From positions 172,006-236,005 of the forward strand of contig DJXW01000042.1 of NCBI GenBank assembly GCA_002449845.1: a stretch of DNA of 64,000 bases, given 5' to 3'. The stretch's first letter is position 1; each line of letters opens with the position of its first letter. The notes under the pieces were generated by a model that saw only the letters and a program-made list of their open reading frames with translations, made no database searches and was not told the origin of the DNA. Source of the DNA: Prevotella sp. UBA6994. GTDB taxonomy: Bacteria; Bacteroidota; Bacteroidia; Bacteroidales; Bacteroidaceae. Made by a program: the position numbers and the translations under genes. This document shows positions 1-9,358 of this stretch, in pieces.

Positions 1-166
1 GGTTAACACTCTGACTATCGTTATCAAGCCAACTGACAACGCAACGTTCAAGAACATGATTGATGCTCTCGACGAGATGCAGATTTTGAGCATTGGAACA
101 TACGTGATTGACAAGCTTACGCCAGACGATGTGAAACTCCTTGAGGAGAAAGGCGTGAAATTGTAA
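1..166 (+). CDS. exbD: ExbD/TolR-type biopolymer transport protein, C-terminal fragment
   Basis: Only the last 54 codons are in the window, read from base 2 to a TAA at 164-166; the gene starts outside. The fragment has the ExbD-like periplasmic end: a strand running into VIKPTDNATFKNMIDALDEM, then IGTYVIDKL and a short charged tail. ExbD works with ExbB in the inner membrane to pass proton-motive force to TonB. A TonB-family gene follows 31 bp downstream on the same strand, which supports the call and an exbB-exbD-tonB operon. The family call rests on a short fragment plus context. Confidence 0.7.
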   Translation, partial: VNTLTIVIKPTDNATFKNMIDALDEMQILSIGTYVIDKLTPDDVKLLEEKGVKL

Positions 167-197
167 TTAATTTAATAATCAAACAAGCTAAGAATAA

Positions 198-1040
198 ATG
201 GCAAAGATTGATTTGTATGATCCTAAATGGGTCGATATGGTATTCGCTGGAAAGAACCAGGAATACGGAGCATACCAACTTCGTAAGGGTACTTCCAAGC
301 GTAACATCACGGCTCTCTTGATTCTGCTTATTACCGCTGGGCTCATTGGTGGTGTCCTCGCATACAAGGTGCACATGCAAAAATTGGATGAGGAGAGACA
401 AGCCTACATGGAACAACTTGAGTTGTCAAAGCTCCAGGAGCAGGCTAAGAAAGAAAAGAAGGAAGAGCCGGTTATTAAGGCAAAGATTGAACCTAAGAAG
501 GTTGTAGAACAAGTTCGTGAGACACAGAAGTTCACCGCACCTGAAATTAAAAAGGACGAACTCGTAAATGAGGAAAACATGGTGAAAGACCAGGCTGACC
601 TCGACGAGAAGGTGGCTGTAGGTACCAAGGACCAGGAAGGTACTAAAGACCGTACCGACGTGGCTATCCGTAACGATATCGCCGTGAACACGAATGAGTC
701 TGAAGAGAAGAAAGAAGTGGCAAACAAGGTATTCGACGTCGTAGAGCAGATGCCTTCATTCCCCGGTGGAAACGAGGCGTTGATGAAGTTCTTGTCTGAA
801 AACGTGAAATACCCAGTTGTTGCACAAGAGAATGGTGTACAAGGTCGTGTCGTAGTGTCGTTCGTTGTCGAAAGAGACGGATCTATCACCGACGTGAAGG
901 TTGTACGCTCAGTTGACCCATCTCTTGACAAGGAAGCTACCCGCGTGGTAAAAAGTATGCCTAACTGGATTCCTGGTAAGCAGAATGGTGCCGCAGTACG
1001 TGTGAAATACAATGTACCTGTATCCTTCAGATTACAATAA
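198..1040 (+). CDS. tonB: TonB-family energy transducer
   Basis: This 280-residue protein couples the ExbBD motor to outer-membrane TonB-dependent receptors such as SusC. It has a cytoplasmic start with a YGAYQLRK motif typical of Bacteroidota TonB proteins and one transmembrane helix at about residues 36-56. A long Lys/Glu-rich periplasmic linker follows (about 60-170), then a C-terminal TonB domain (about 180-280) with MPSFPGGNEALMKFL, YPVVAQENGVQGRVVVSFVV and W-IPGKQNG. The PFPGG...L...YP and GRV.V.FVV motifs are family hallmarks. The gene lies directly behind exbD and 2 bp ahead of a PstS-like gene, so it is probably co-transcribed. It could serve several receptors; nothing here ties it to the PUL downstream. 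Confidence 0.92.
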   Translation: MAKIDLYDPKWVDMVFAGKNQEYGAYQLRKGTSKRNITALLILLITAGLIGGVLAYKVHMQKLDEERQAYMEQLELSKLQEQAKKEKKEEPVIKAKIEPKKVVEQVRETQKFTAPEIKKDELVNEENMVKDQADLDEKVAVGTKDQEGTKDRTDVAIRNDIAVNTNESEEKKEVANKVFDVVEQMPSFPGGNEALMKFLSENVKYPVVAQENGVQGRVVVSFVVERDGSITDVKVVRSVDPSLDKEATRVVKSMPNWIPGKQNGAAVRVKYNVPVSFRLQ

Positions 1041-1042
1041 TC

Positions 1043-1999
1043 ATGAACACAAGACTATCTTTTAAAATAGTTGTACTCTTTTTATCATCCCTGTTCTTCT
1101 TCTCCTGCGGGAAGAAGGACAGGGGTGGTCGTACAGACACCAAGACTTCCGGCGAAATCTCGTTCTATGCTGACGAGAGTTTCAGTCCAATCATTGAGGA
1201 ATTGAAAAAACAGTTTGAGTTTCAGTTTCCTCAAGCTAAACTTAATCCTATTTACACCAACGAGAACGAAGGATTCAAGCAGATTAAAGACCTCAAGACT
1301 TGTCTGTTCTTCACCTCTCGTGCCCTCAAACCTTCAGAGGTTGCTTACCTGAAAAGCAAAAGGCAACTTCCAGAGGTGTTCCCCATCGCCTATGATGGCT
1401 TGGCTTTGATTGTCAACTCCAGCAACAACGATACCTGCATCACCGTGAAAGATGTGAAGCGTATCCTGAGTGGTGAGGTGACCAATTGGAACCAAATCGT
1501 GAAAGGCTCCAAAAGGGGAGATATAGAAGTGGTGTTTGATAATAAAGAGTCGGCTACTCTGCATTATGTGGTTGATTCACTCCTTGATGGCAAGCCTATC
1601 AACAGCCCTAACATTGTGGCTTCTAAAACCAGCAAGGAAGTGGTCGATTATGTTGATCAAACACCTAACGCCATCGGTGTGATTGGGTCTAATTGGTTGA
1701 ACGACCGACGCGACACCACCAACACCACCTTCAAGAAGAATATTCATGTAATGTCGATATCGATGACCGACCAGGCTATGCCGTACAACAGTTGGAAACC
1801 GTATCAGGCATACTTGCTTGACGGACGTTATCCGTTTGTAAGAACCATATACGCCATCTTGGTGGATCCGCAAAGGGCATTACCGTATAGCTTTGCCAAC
1901 TACGTGACTAATCCCAAGGGGCAACTTATCGTCTTCAAGTCTGGCTTACTGCCATTCAGGGGAGACATCATTATCAAGGATGTAAAAGTTAAAAAATGA
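1043..1999 (+). CDS. PstS-like phosphate-binding lipoprotein
   Basis: This 318-residue protein resembles periplasmic substrate-binding proteins of the PstS family. It begins with a lipoprotein signal ending SSLFFFSC, so the mature protein should be lipid-anchored. Motifs include FYADESFSPIIEEL, a run around YDGLALIVN, the VKRILSGEVTNWNQI segment typical of PstS-like proteins and a late NAIGVIG stretch. No pstCAB permease genes are adjacent. Instead it sits 2 bp behind tonB and ahead of a TPR gene, an arrangement I recall from other Bacteroidota where its substrate is unproven. It may act in envelope phosphate sensing or energy-linked transport. Confidence 0.75.
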   Translation: MNTRLSFKIVVLFLSSLFFFSCGKKDRGGRTDTKTSGEISFYADESFSPIIEELKKQFEFQFPQAKLNPIYTNENEGFKQIKDLKTCLFFTSRALKPSEVAYLKSKRQLPEVFPIAYDGLALIVNSSNNDTCITVKDVKRILSGEVTNWNQIVKGSKRGDIEVVFDNKESATLHYVVDSLLDGKPINSPNIVASKTSKEVVDYVDQTPNAIGVIGSNWLNDRRDTTNTTFKKNIHVMSISMTDQAMPYNSWKPYQAYLLDGRYPFVRTIYAILVDPQRALPYSFANYVTNPKGQLIVFKSGLLPFRGDIIIKDVKVKK

Positions 2000-2089
2000 T
2001 ACCAACTTAAACTTTTTCGTTTTTCGTTAAGTCTTAGTGGTATAGAGAGTGATAAATTGGAATATTAACAATGTAAACAATTTAAATCT

Positions 2090-3562
2090 ATGAAAAGGAT
2101 GAAATATTTATTCGCAGGCATGTTTGCCTTGAGTGTGTCCTTGGGTGTCAATGCCCAAACAGTTGATTACAAAGAGGCTCTCAAGCCAATCACTACTGCT
2201 CTGGAATCTTCTTCCACCGATCCCAAGGAGTTGAAGAGTTTGGTGAAGTCTTACAAAAAGGAATTTAAGAAAAATCCCGCTGCTATCGTGGCTCTTGGAT
2301 ATAGTTATTTTGGAATCAAAGACTATACATCTGCTACTGAGTGCGCTGATTTGGCTCTGAAGATTAATAATAAGTTTGGAGATGCTTACGTGCTGAAAGG
2401 CGACATCTGCTCTATTCAGGATGATGGTGGTGGTGCTGCCACATGGTACCAGAATGCCATGACGCAAGATCCCAAGAACCCCAATGGCTATTTAGGATAT
2501 GCTAACGTATATCGTAAACGTGACCCTCAAGGTGCTGAGGCTGCTATCAATCAACTTCGTCAGACTAATCCCGAATTCCCCGTTGACGCAGAGCTCGGTC
2601 ATTTGATGTTCAATGCCGATAATATGGATAAGGCATTCGATTATTATTCTAAGTCAAATATGGACAAGCTCTCTGAGGGTCGTCTCGCTGAGTACGCCTT
2701 GGTTGCTGGTTCTGTAGATAAGAAAGACAAGGCTCTTGAAATTGCTAAGTTCGGATTGGGCAAATTCCCAACATCTAAGGCATTCCTCCGCTTGGCTATC
2801 ATCAACTCTGTAGGTACAGAGAAGTATGACGAAGCTGTCAACTTTGCAAAGAAACTCATTGCTGAGGAAGGTGAAAACAACTCTGGTGACTTGATTTATT
2901 ACGGACAGGCTCTAGCTGGTCTTGGACAGTACGACGAGGCTATCGCTAAGTTTAACAAGGCTATCGAGGTTGATTCCAAGAACATTATGCCTTACCAGCA
3001 TATCTCTGAAACCTACGCCAAGATGGGCAACGAAGACAAGGCTATCGAGCACAGTAAGAAATATCTCGAACTCAATCCTAATGCCAAGATTTCTGAGTAC
3101 ACCAAGTTGGCTGGCATCTATATGGCAAAGATGAAGAAGGGTGAGAATCCAGAAGAAAACTATGCCAATGCCATGAGCGTTTATGATGGCGTTGCTGCTA
3201 AGTATCCTCAGTTGAAGTCATGGTCTATCTACTCAAAGGCTAATGAGACCTTCAAGGCAGAGATGGACGAACAGGCTCTTAACCTCTATAACGAGGTGGT
3301 AAATGAACTTGAGAACAAGGCTGATCGCGACCGCGACGAGACCAACTATCTTGCTACAGCTTATCGTAATGGTGGTTACATTCTCTGGAGCAGCAAGGGC
3401 GATACGGATGCAGCTCGTCCATACTTCGAGAAATTGCTGAAGATTGACCCAGAAAACAGTCTTGCTAAGAAGTATTTCGAGGCTGAGGCTGCTGCCAATG
3501 CCGAGGCTGCTGCTGCAGCAGAAGGTGAGGCTGCACCAGCAGAACAACAAGCAACAGAATAA
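2090..3562 (+). CDS. Secreted TPR-repeat protein
   Basis: This 490-residue protein has a clear signal peptide (residues 1-22, ending VNAQ) followed by repeated TPR helices over most of its length, for example ALAGLGQYDEAIAKFNKAIE and ISETYAKMGNEDKAIEHSK. The C-terminus is a low-complexity Ala/Glu tail (about 465-490). TPR arrays act as protein-interaction scaffolds, here probably in the periplasm. It is the last gene of the exbD-tonB-pstS-like run and is followed by a strong terminator, so it probably belongs to that operon, although the 90-bp gap before it could hold its own promoter. The partner is not visible from sequence. Confidence 0.85.
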   Translation: MKRMKYLFAGMFALSVSLGVNAQTVDYKEALKPITTALESSSTDPKELKSLVKSYKKEFKKNPAAIVALGYSYFGIKDYTSATECADLALKINNKFGDAYVLKGDICSIQDDGGGAATWYQNAMTQDPKNPNGYLGYANVYRKRDPQGAEAAINQLRQTNPEFPVDAELGHLMFNADNMDKAFDYYSKSNMDKLSEGRLAEYALVAGSVDKKDKALEIAKFGLGKFPTSKAFLRLAIINSVGTEKYDEAVNFAKKLIAEEGENNSGDLIYYGQALAGLGQYDEAIAKFNKAIEVDSKNIMPYQHISETYAKMGNEDKAIEHSKKYLELNPNAKISEYTKLAGIYMAKMKKGENPEENYANAMSVYDGVAAKYPQLKSWSIYSKANETFKAEMDEQALNLYNEVVNELENKADRDRDETNYLATAYRNGGYILWSSKGDTDAARPYFEKLLKIDPENSLAKKYFEAEAAANAEAAAAAEGEAAPAEQQATE

Positions 3563-3587
3563 AAACCATTTAAATAGATTTTTCTTT

Positions 3588-3623
3588 AAAGGGGATATGT
3601 CAAAAATGGCATATCCCCTTTTT
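3588..3623 (+). terminator. Rho-independent terminator after the tonB-TPR operon
   Basis: A perfect inverted repeat (AAAGGGGATATG / CATATCCCCTTT) with a short loop is followed by a T run. It lies 25 bp after the TPR stop codon. Confidence 0.9.
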
Positions 3624-3802
3624 GTCAAGTAAACTGACAATTTACCCCATAATATACGGGCGTTTTTTCAAACGAGTTGATACTCGCTCGAAAAAATGCC
3701 ATTTTTTAATGATTTTACAAATGACTCTATATCAATGATTTACGATTTATGGTCCTTAGGATAGTATAGTAATATCTATGTATTTACCTCAAAAACACTA
3801 CT

Positions 3803-3915
3803 TTTTGAGCTTTCAAAACATATCATGTTAGCACTCGTAACATATATAGTTACGCTCGTAACTCATATAGTTATGTGTCTAACATGTTATGTTACGATGA
3901 AAAACACAGTTTTTC
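3803..3915. repeat. Array of short palindromes spaced about 21-22 bp
   Basis: Three 14-15 bp dyads of the form GTTA...TAAC start at 3827, 3849 and 3870, separated by ATATA-type spacers. An upstream dyad (TTTTGAGCTTTCAAAA, 3803-3818) lies about one further period away, and GAAAAAcacagTTTTTC (3899-3915) lies downstream. A spacing of about two helical turns would put the sites on one face of the DNA, as for cooperative protein binding. The rest of the interval between 3624 and 4163 is very AT-rich and shows no credible gene. Confidence 0.6.
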
Positions 3916-4163
3916 GCCCATCTTTATCCATTTTTTCGTTTTTCCAATTCTATTTCGCAAGAAAATTCGAATGGTTTTTTGTCTTGAAATTTCGGCCTAA
4001 TTTTTTAATTGTTAATTATCACCGTGTAGAAACGCCCTATGATAGTTATGATAGAATCCAAACTATATTCGTCCATAATTTATAAAAAATTGATATTAAC
4101 TGACATACTTCTCAAATAAATTCATTAATTTTGTAACCATAGAACAATCTAACAAAAGAGATT

Positions 4164-4421
4164 ATGCCCGAAATCTGCAAATTCTTTGGAATTATTATCA
4201 GCCTCTACTGGCGCGACCACAATCCGCCGCACATTCATTTCACTTATGGTGAATACGAATGTACCATCAGCGTACTCGACCGCGTGGTGAACGGCAAGGC
4301 TCCTTCGAAGGTTATCGCTAAGGTGAACGAGTGGATGGACTTGCATGAGGCCGAAATCCTCACACTCTGGGAGAAAGCTCAGAAGGGCGAGAAGCTGGGA
4401 AGAATAGAACCGTTAAAATAA
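4164..4421 (+). CDS. DUF4160-family small protein
   Basis: This 85-residue protein has the features I associate with DUF4160: MPEICKFFGIIISLYWRDHN, then PPHIHFTYGEYECTIS, a central VLDRVVNGKAPSKV and a C-terminal helix around HEAEILTLWEKAQ. The PPHIH segment is the most diagnostic. It lies directly before a DUF2442-like gene, a pairing seen often in bacterial genomes and sometimes proposed to be toxin-antitoxin-like, though the activity is not established. A TAAnTTTG-like stretch at about 4127-4134 could be its promoter. Confidence 0.8.
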   Translation: MPEICKFFGIIISLYWRDHNPPHIHFTYGEYECTISVLDRVVNGKAPSKVIAKVNEWMDLHEAEILTLWEKAQKGEKLGRIEPLK

Positions 4422-4436
4422 TTGGAGGACACAGAC

Positions 4437-4670
4437 ATGCTTAAAATTATCGATGTAGATTATGTGAAGGACTACGAGCTGCTGCTCACCTTCAGCGACG
4501 GTACTCGCAAGCTCTGCGACCTGAAGCCCTATTTGACAGGCGAGGTCTTCGGTGAGCTGCTCGACCGTGACAAGTTCATCCAGTATGGTCTCACGGGCTA
4601 CACTATCGAATGGGCCAATGGTGCTGACCTCGCCCCCGAATTCCTTTACGATATTGGACGTGCTGCGTAG
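4437..4670 (+). CDS. DUF2442-family small protein
   Basis: This 77-residue protein is read from the ATG at 4437. A longer frame opens at TTG 4422, but a GGAGG ribosome-binding motif at 4424-4428 lies just before the ATG and argues for it. The sequence MLKIIDVDYVKDYELLLTFSDG, then LKPYLTGEVFGELLDRDKF and the end IEWANGADLAPEFLYDIG match the DUF2442 pattern. It starts 15 bp after the DUF4160 gene, so the two are co-transcribed and probably act as a pair. Function is unknown. Confidence 0.8.
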   Translation: MLKIIDVDYVKDYELLLTFSDGTRKLCDLKPYLTGEVFGELLDRDKFIQYGLTGYTIEWANGADLAPEFLYDIGRAA

Positions 4671-4894
4671 TTTTCACAAACAGATACAAAACGCAAGGCG
4701 AAAATACAAGACCAGTCTAATTGCTATACGAAAGTTGTCTATTCTTCATCATGATTAGGCAACTTTCAGTTTGGAGGAATAAAGATGAAAAAACGCCTAC
4801 GGATGGTTTATAGGCTTGTAATATAAATTATTCCAATGCGTATATATTTTCAGACTTCATGAAGAGCATTTCATTCACTTTTTTCCCTCAAATA

Positions 4895-4926
4895 TTTGTT
4901 ACTATCTTAAATTAATAGTATATTTG
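4895..4926 (+). promoter_or_regulatory. Bacteroidota-type promoter for the C10 protease gene
   Basis: TTTG at 4895-4898 is followed 20 bp later by TATATTTG at 4919-4926, a full match to the -33/-7 pattern. The ATG follows 26 bp later. The surrounding block from about 4869 is shared with the promoter at 8969-9000. Confidence 0.8.
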
Positions 4927-4951
4927 CCTGATCATTCTAAACTACTTAATT

Positions 4952-7900
4952 ATGAAAAAGATTGTTGTTTTCTTATCATTTTGGTTGCCATTGATGGCAA
5001 CTGCAGGTCCTATAGACGTTCAATCGGCTAAGAGGAAAGCTGGGACTTTTTTGAAAGAAAAAGTCAGCTCTATCATCGACAAACCCATGAATCTTGCCTA
5101 TAGGCAGCCTTTACCCGACAATGAAGAACAGACAGCCTTTTACGTCTTCAACTCGAGTGATGGTAAAGGCTATGTCATAGTAAGTGGTGATGACCGTACG
5201 GAGCAAGTGCTAGGTTATTCTCCCACAGGACACATCGACCCAGAGGTGATGCCCGATAACATGAAGTTCTACCTTGGTGAATTAGCCAAAGAAATGGCAA
5301 GTTTGCAAAGCGATGCCACTGGTAGCGTCAGGAAGATAAAAAGACGTGCCCCCGTCAAAAGGGCCGTTGCCCCCCTCATTACTACACATTGGGAGCAAAG
5401 AAGTCCTTTCAACAACATGGCTCCTTACGTGGTCAAAAGTAATGGCGACACTACGCGTTGCGTAACGGGTTGTGTGGCGACGGCTATGGCACAGGTGATG
5501 AACTTCTACAAATACCCTGATGCCACGATAGCCGACTTGCCTGGCTATACATCAAAGAGTAACCGCTTCAAAATAGACACGATACCCGCTGGCACGACAA
5601 TAGACTGGAGCAACATGGTAGATACCTACGACAACAACTCCACCACCGAACAATGCGATGCCGTAGCCAAACTGATGTATCTGTGTGGCGTAAGCATGAA
5701 GATGGACTACGGGACGTCATCATCCGGAGCAGCGATAAATATATCTTCCAACACATCAACATTAAATGACGTCTTCATCGATTATTTCGGATACGACAGT
5801 CAGGTTCAATTTTGCCAAAAGAAAGATTACAACTCCTTGGCATGGTTCAATTTAATCTATGAGGAGTTGGCAGAGGGCTACCCAATATACGCCTTTAATG
5901 ATGTACACGCTTATGTAATCGATGGTTATGACGGCGACAATATGTTCCATTACAACTGGGGATTGGGTTCTCTAACTGAAGGCTATTTCCTACTTTCTGC
6001 TGTCAATGAATACTATTCTGACGGCACCACAGGTACAGTCGCGAGTTATTCTTCCGGTCAGAATATCTTAACAAAATTGAGGAAACCAACAGGGGAAAGC
6101 CCGACGATTGAATCTACGGTCAAATTGGAATCATGCGTCAACGACAGTACGTTGAAAGTGCAGGTGACTCATCCTGCCAGACTAGCAGAGGAAAGTGCTT
6201 ATGGCATCGGTTACATAAAAGAAGACTTAAGTGTAGTTCCCATCAATGTAAGCTATGAAGATTGGATATACCGTGAGAATGCAACTATTACTTCAACACA
6301 ACCTTTCACAATCAGAGGTCTCTCAAAAGGTAACTATAGGGTTGTTGCCATCAAAAAAAATGAGGGTAGCAGTATATGGAAGGCAGGTGAAGACCCAGAA
6401 GTGAATTTTGCCAATGTAATCATCGATGATGATGGAACTATCACCACCACGATGCATGGCTATAGCACAGACATCAAGGTTGACACGATGATTTTTGTCA
6501 ACGACCCCACCTTTGGCTCAAACAGTGTAAAGGCATACATCACCAAGACGACGGATGACGGAAAGACTTTCGACGGAGATATTACCCTATACTCTATCCA
6601 GAAGAAAGACTTAGGCAACGGTTGGACAAGCACCTCTTACCGTACAATTGACACCAAAACAATTATTTTGAAAAAAGGTGAGACTAAATGTTTAGATTAC
6701 AACGTGTTTCTCAGCGGCAAATACTACGGAGCATCTGATGTTGACTCCCTTTTCACATTCAGGTTTGCTCATGGAAGTACCGCAGACAATAAGTTAGGCG
6801 ACTTCAAGGTGTTGGTGAAAAAGTCACCAAAAATCAGCAAGTACCTCGCCATGACCATGAACCCCACCATAGAATCCTTCAACACAGAGGAAAAATACCA
6901 TTACGGCAAGTCGTTCAAGATGAAAGTACAGGTCATCAACGAAAACGACAGCGATTATATAGGAGGTGTGAGAGCGAAGGTTACGATAGGTAACAAGTCA
7001 ACAAGTAGTAGCAGAAACATCTACTTGCCAGCAGGCGGTCAGACAGAATTGGAATTTGACATGTCGCCCTCTTTCACCACCAGCAACTACAACGTCACCA
7101 CCTGCAAGTTGGAATTGAGCAATTATTGCTCTGACGGTGTGCTATCATTCAACGAGATCGTGCGCTCCACTTTCGAGCCATTGATATTCACCCTCCGACC
7201 TGGCATCGAGGTATTTTACGACAACGGCACCTCGGAATGTTTCGAGGCACAACCCTCATTCAATACCCCCGAGAATGCCACCGCCATCGACATCAGAAAA
7301 CAGAATGTGCTGACAAGCCTTACCCTCGCCAATCCCAACTGTCTTGTCTTCACCGATGACTATTCAGGCATTCCCTCTGGAGTGACCACCAACATTGTGA
7401 AATCAGGAAAGTCGGACAATATTACGCTCACTGATGGCTACAGTTTCGCCACACCAGAGAAATTTACAGCGACCAACATATCCTACACACGCACATTCAC
7501 CAAGGGGTATCGTGCCGACGGCACTGGCTGGACAACCATCTGCCTGCCCTTTGATGTTGAGAGCGTCAAGGTGAAAAATGGCAGTACAGCGACCACCATC
7601 GACTGGTTCCACAGCAGCACTGACACAGGTAAGTCGTTCTGGGTGCGTGAGTTCTCTGCTGACGATGCACCGATGATGCGCTTCACCCCTGCCAGCAAGA
7701 TGCTCGCCACACATCCATATATCATATCGTTCCCAGACGGCAATAGCGGCATAGGCAAGACACTCACAGGCAAGCCTGTGACATTCTACGGTTCTGAAAC
7801 TGTCATCACCCCAACATTCCATAGCCAAATTCTCGGTTATACATACCGAATGGTAGGTAAGACTTCATCAGGTACCGTGAAAGTTGGCTTCGGCCATAAC

Positions 7901-8791
7901 GATGGTGACACACTGTTTGTCAAGAAGTCACCACTGACGGTACAGCCATTCAGGGCATATTTCTATCCTGTGACCACGGGTGCCCAATCACGAGTCAGGC
8001 TCATCCTGACAGGTGAGAGCGAAGAGGTAGGTGATGACCCATTGGAGCAAGAGGAGGAAATGGAATTAGTTGACCTCGGCTTGAGCGTGAAATGGGCAAA
8101 CAAGAACCTGGGTGCATTGACAGCCGAGAGGCCAGGACATTTTTTGTCATGGGCAGAACTGACCCCAAAAATCAATTATTACTCCAACAACTACAACGGT
8201 TACTCTTACCAGACTGGTTCCAACATCTCCTGCACCGAATACGATGCAGCCTACTCACAATCGGGGGGCAAATACCGTATGCCTACACGGGCAGAGATGC
8301 AAGAACTGATAGACCGATGTACCATTACCAACGAAATAGTCAACGGTGTTGACGGATTCAGGGTCACAGGACCAAACGGCAACAGCATCTTTATGCCGGC
8401 ATCTGGTTATAAAAGATACAATGACTATCTTTTCTCATCCGACAACTCCCAAAACAACAGATGTGGCTTCTATTGGACATCAGAGCCTTACGGCTACAAT
8501 GCATCTTCATACGCAAATAGTTTGGTTTTAGGGTCAGACGGCATACGCAAGATCAGCAATTCCTATCGCTATTATGGTCTTGCCATTCGCCCCGTGGAGA
8601 ATCGAAGTACAGTTCTTGGCGACCTGAACCATGACGGATATGTAAATATCACCGACGTGGTATTGTTGGTGAACTATATTCTGGGTACGGATGAAGGAGT
8701 TGTAATAGAGTCTGAGGCTGACATAAATGGTGACACCAGTGTGAACATTACAGATGTTGTTGCTCTCACAAACATCATTTTGGGACAATAA
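4952..8791 (+). CDS. Secreted C10 (streptopain-like) protease with FISUMP and dockerin domains
   Basis: This is a large secreted cysteine protease of 1279 residues. A signal peptide (1-18) is followed by a Spi-type propeptide (about 20-120) and a C10 domain (about 135-370). The nucleophile is Cys174 in TGCVATAMAQ and the catalytic His is His319 in HAYVIDGYDG. The later motif reads NWGLGS instead of the usual NWGWGG. Long beta-rich modules follow, then a FISUMP domain (about 1035-1205, from VDLGLSVKWANKNLG) and a C-terminal type I dockerin-like pair of Ca-binding repeats (GDLNHDGYVNITD and ADINGDTSVNITD). Family members degrade host or dietary proteins. It is a single-gene unit with a strong promoter and a terminator. 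Confidence 0.88.
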   Translation: MKKIVVFLSFWLPLMATAGPIDVQSAKRKAGTFLKEKVSSIIDKPMNLAYRQPLPDNEEQTAFYVFNSSDGKGYVIVSGDDRTEQVLGYSPTGHIDPEVMPDNMKFYLGELAKEMASLQSDATGSVRKIKRRAPVKRAVAPLITTHWEQRSPFNNMAPYVVKSNGDTTRCVTGCVATAMAQVMNFYKYPDATIADLPGYTSKSNRFKIDTIPAGTTIDWSNMVDTYDNNSTTEQCDAVAKLMYLCGVSMKMDYGTSSSGAAINISSNTSTLNDVFIDYFGYDSQVQFCQKKDYNSLAWFNLIYEELAEGYPIYAFNDVHAYVIDGYDGDNMFHYNWGLGSLTEGYFLLSAVNEYYSDGTTGTVASYSSGQNILTKLRKPTGESPTIESTVKLESCVNDSTLKVQVTHPARLAEESAYGIGYIKEDLSVVPINVSYEDWIYRENATITSTQPFTIRGLSKGNYRVVAIKKNEGSSIWKAGEDPEVNFANVIIDDDGTITTTMHGYSTDIKVDTMIFVNDPTFGSNSVKAYITKTTDDGKTFDGDITLYSIQKKDLGNGWTSTSYRTIDTKTIILKKGETKCLDYNVFLSGKYYGASDVDSLFTFRFAHGSTADNKLGDFKVLVKKSPKISKYLAMTMNPTIESFNTEEKYHYGKSFKMKVQVINENDSDYIGGVRAKVTIGNKSTSSSRNIYLPAGGQTELEFDMSPSFTTSNYNVTTCKLELSNYCSDGVLSFNEIVRSTFEPLIFTLRPGIEVFYDNGTSECFEAQPSFNTPENATAIDIRKQNVLTSLTLANPNCLVFTDDYSGIPSGVTTNIVKSGKSDNITLTDGYSFATPEKFTATNISYTRTFTKGYRADGTGWTTICLPFDVESVKVKNGSTATTIDWFHSSTDTGKSFWVREFSADDAPMMRFTPASKMLATHPYIISFPDGNSGIGKTLTGKPVTFYGSETVITPTFHSQILGYTYRMVGKTSSGTVKVGFGHNDGDTLFVKKSPLTVQPFRAYFYPVTTGAQSRVRLILTGESEEVGDDPLEQEEEMELVDLGLSVKWANKNLGALTAERPGHFLSWAELTPKINYYSNNYNGYSYQTGSNISCTEYDAAYSQSGGKYRMPTRAEMQELIDRCTITNEIVNGVDGFRVTGPNGNSIFMPASGYKRYNDYLFSSDNSQNNRCGFYWTSEPYGYNASSYANSLVLGSDGIRKISNSYRYYGLAIRPVENRSTVLGDLNHDGYVNITDVVLLVNYILGTDEGVVIESEADINGDTSVNITDVVALTNIILGQ

Positions 8792-8818
8792 GGCCTATCA
8801 TCTCAACATATATAACAG

Positions 8819-8862
8819 AAAGCCATTCCTTAGCTCCATTTGGAGTTTAGGAATGGCTTTCG
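8819..8862 (+). terminator. Terminator after the C10 protease gene
   Basis: A long stem (AAAGCCATTCCT / AGGAATGGCTTT) flanks a CTCCATTTGGAG inner stem and ends in a short T-rich stretch 28 bp past the stop codon. Confidence 0.8.
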
Positions 8863-8968
8863 TTTAGCTAATGAAGAACTTTGGTTCTCACGACTATTCA
8901 CTGTCAATTATTCATCATCTTTAAGTCTAAGCACTCCAAAAATATTTTTTCACTTTTTCCCTCAAACA

Positions 8969-9000
8969 TTTGCTACTATCTTAAAATAATTGTAAATTTG
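8969..9000 (+). promoter_or_regulatory. Bacteroidota-type promoter for the truncated BspA gene
   Basis: TTTG at 8969-8972 and TAAATTTG at 8993-9000 are separated by 20 bp. The region from about 8945 closely matches the promoter block at 4869-4926. The start codon lies about 350 bp downstream, so a long 5' leader is predicted. Confidence 0.75.
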
Positions 9001-9004
9001 CAAC

Positions 9005-9358
9005 GGAGTAAATGTGGACATCCGCACACACTCCAATCTTTTTATTAATTTGAAGCGTTATGCTCTTTCTTGCAAGCTGAAAACCTGAGAAATTTTCAAT
9101 CATTGCAGAAATGTTGACGGGGTTTGTGTGTACACACAAACAACTGAGATAAGAGAGGTAAAGACATAGCGGCTTCACGCTTTAGCGTGGAACTGCTGTA
9201 TATTTCATCTTTCTTATTTCGGGTAATTCTCAGGACCCTCAGCTTGAAGATGTGGACTTACGGTTCCACGCTTCTTGCATGGTTAACCACGATGTCCACT
9301 TTCGGACAGACACTTCATGGCTATGGAAATTTAATATTAACAATAATACCATTGAGCT
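9005..9358 (+). promoter_or_regulatory. Long structured 5' leader with competing stems
   Basis: This 354-bp interval has no good gene; two short open frames lack support. It holds a perfect 20-bp palindrome (9122-9141, GTTTGTGTGT/ACACACAAAC), a CACGC-TTTA-GCGTG hairpin (9176-9189) and a second small hairpin (9252-9269). GCGTGGAAC at 9185-9193 is exactly complementary to GTTCCACGC at 9263-9271, so the local hairpin and the long-range pairing exclude each other. That is the layout of a regulatory leader; no known riboswitch class is recognised. Confidence 0.45.
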
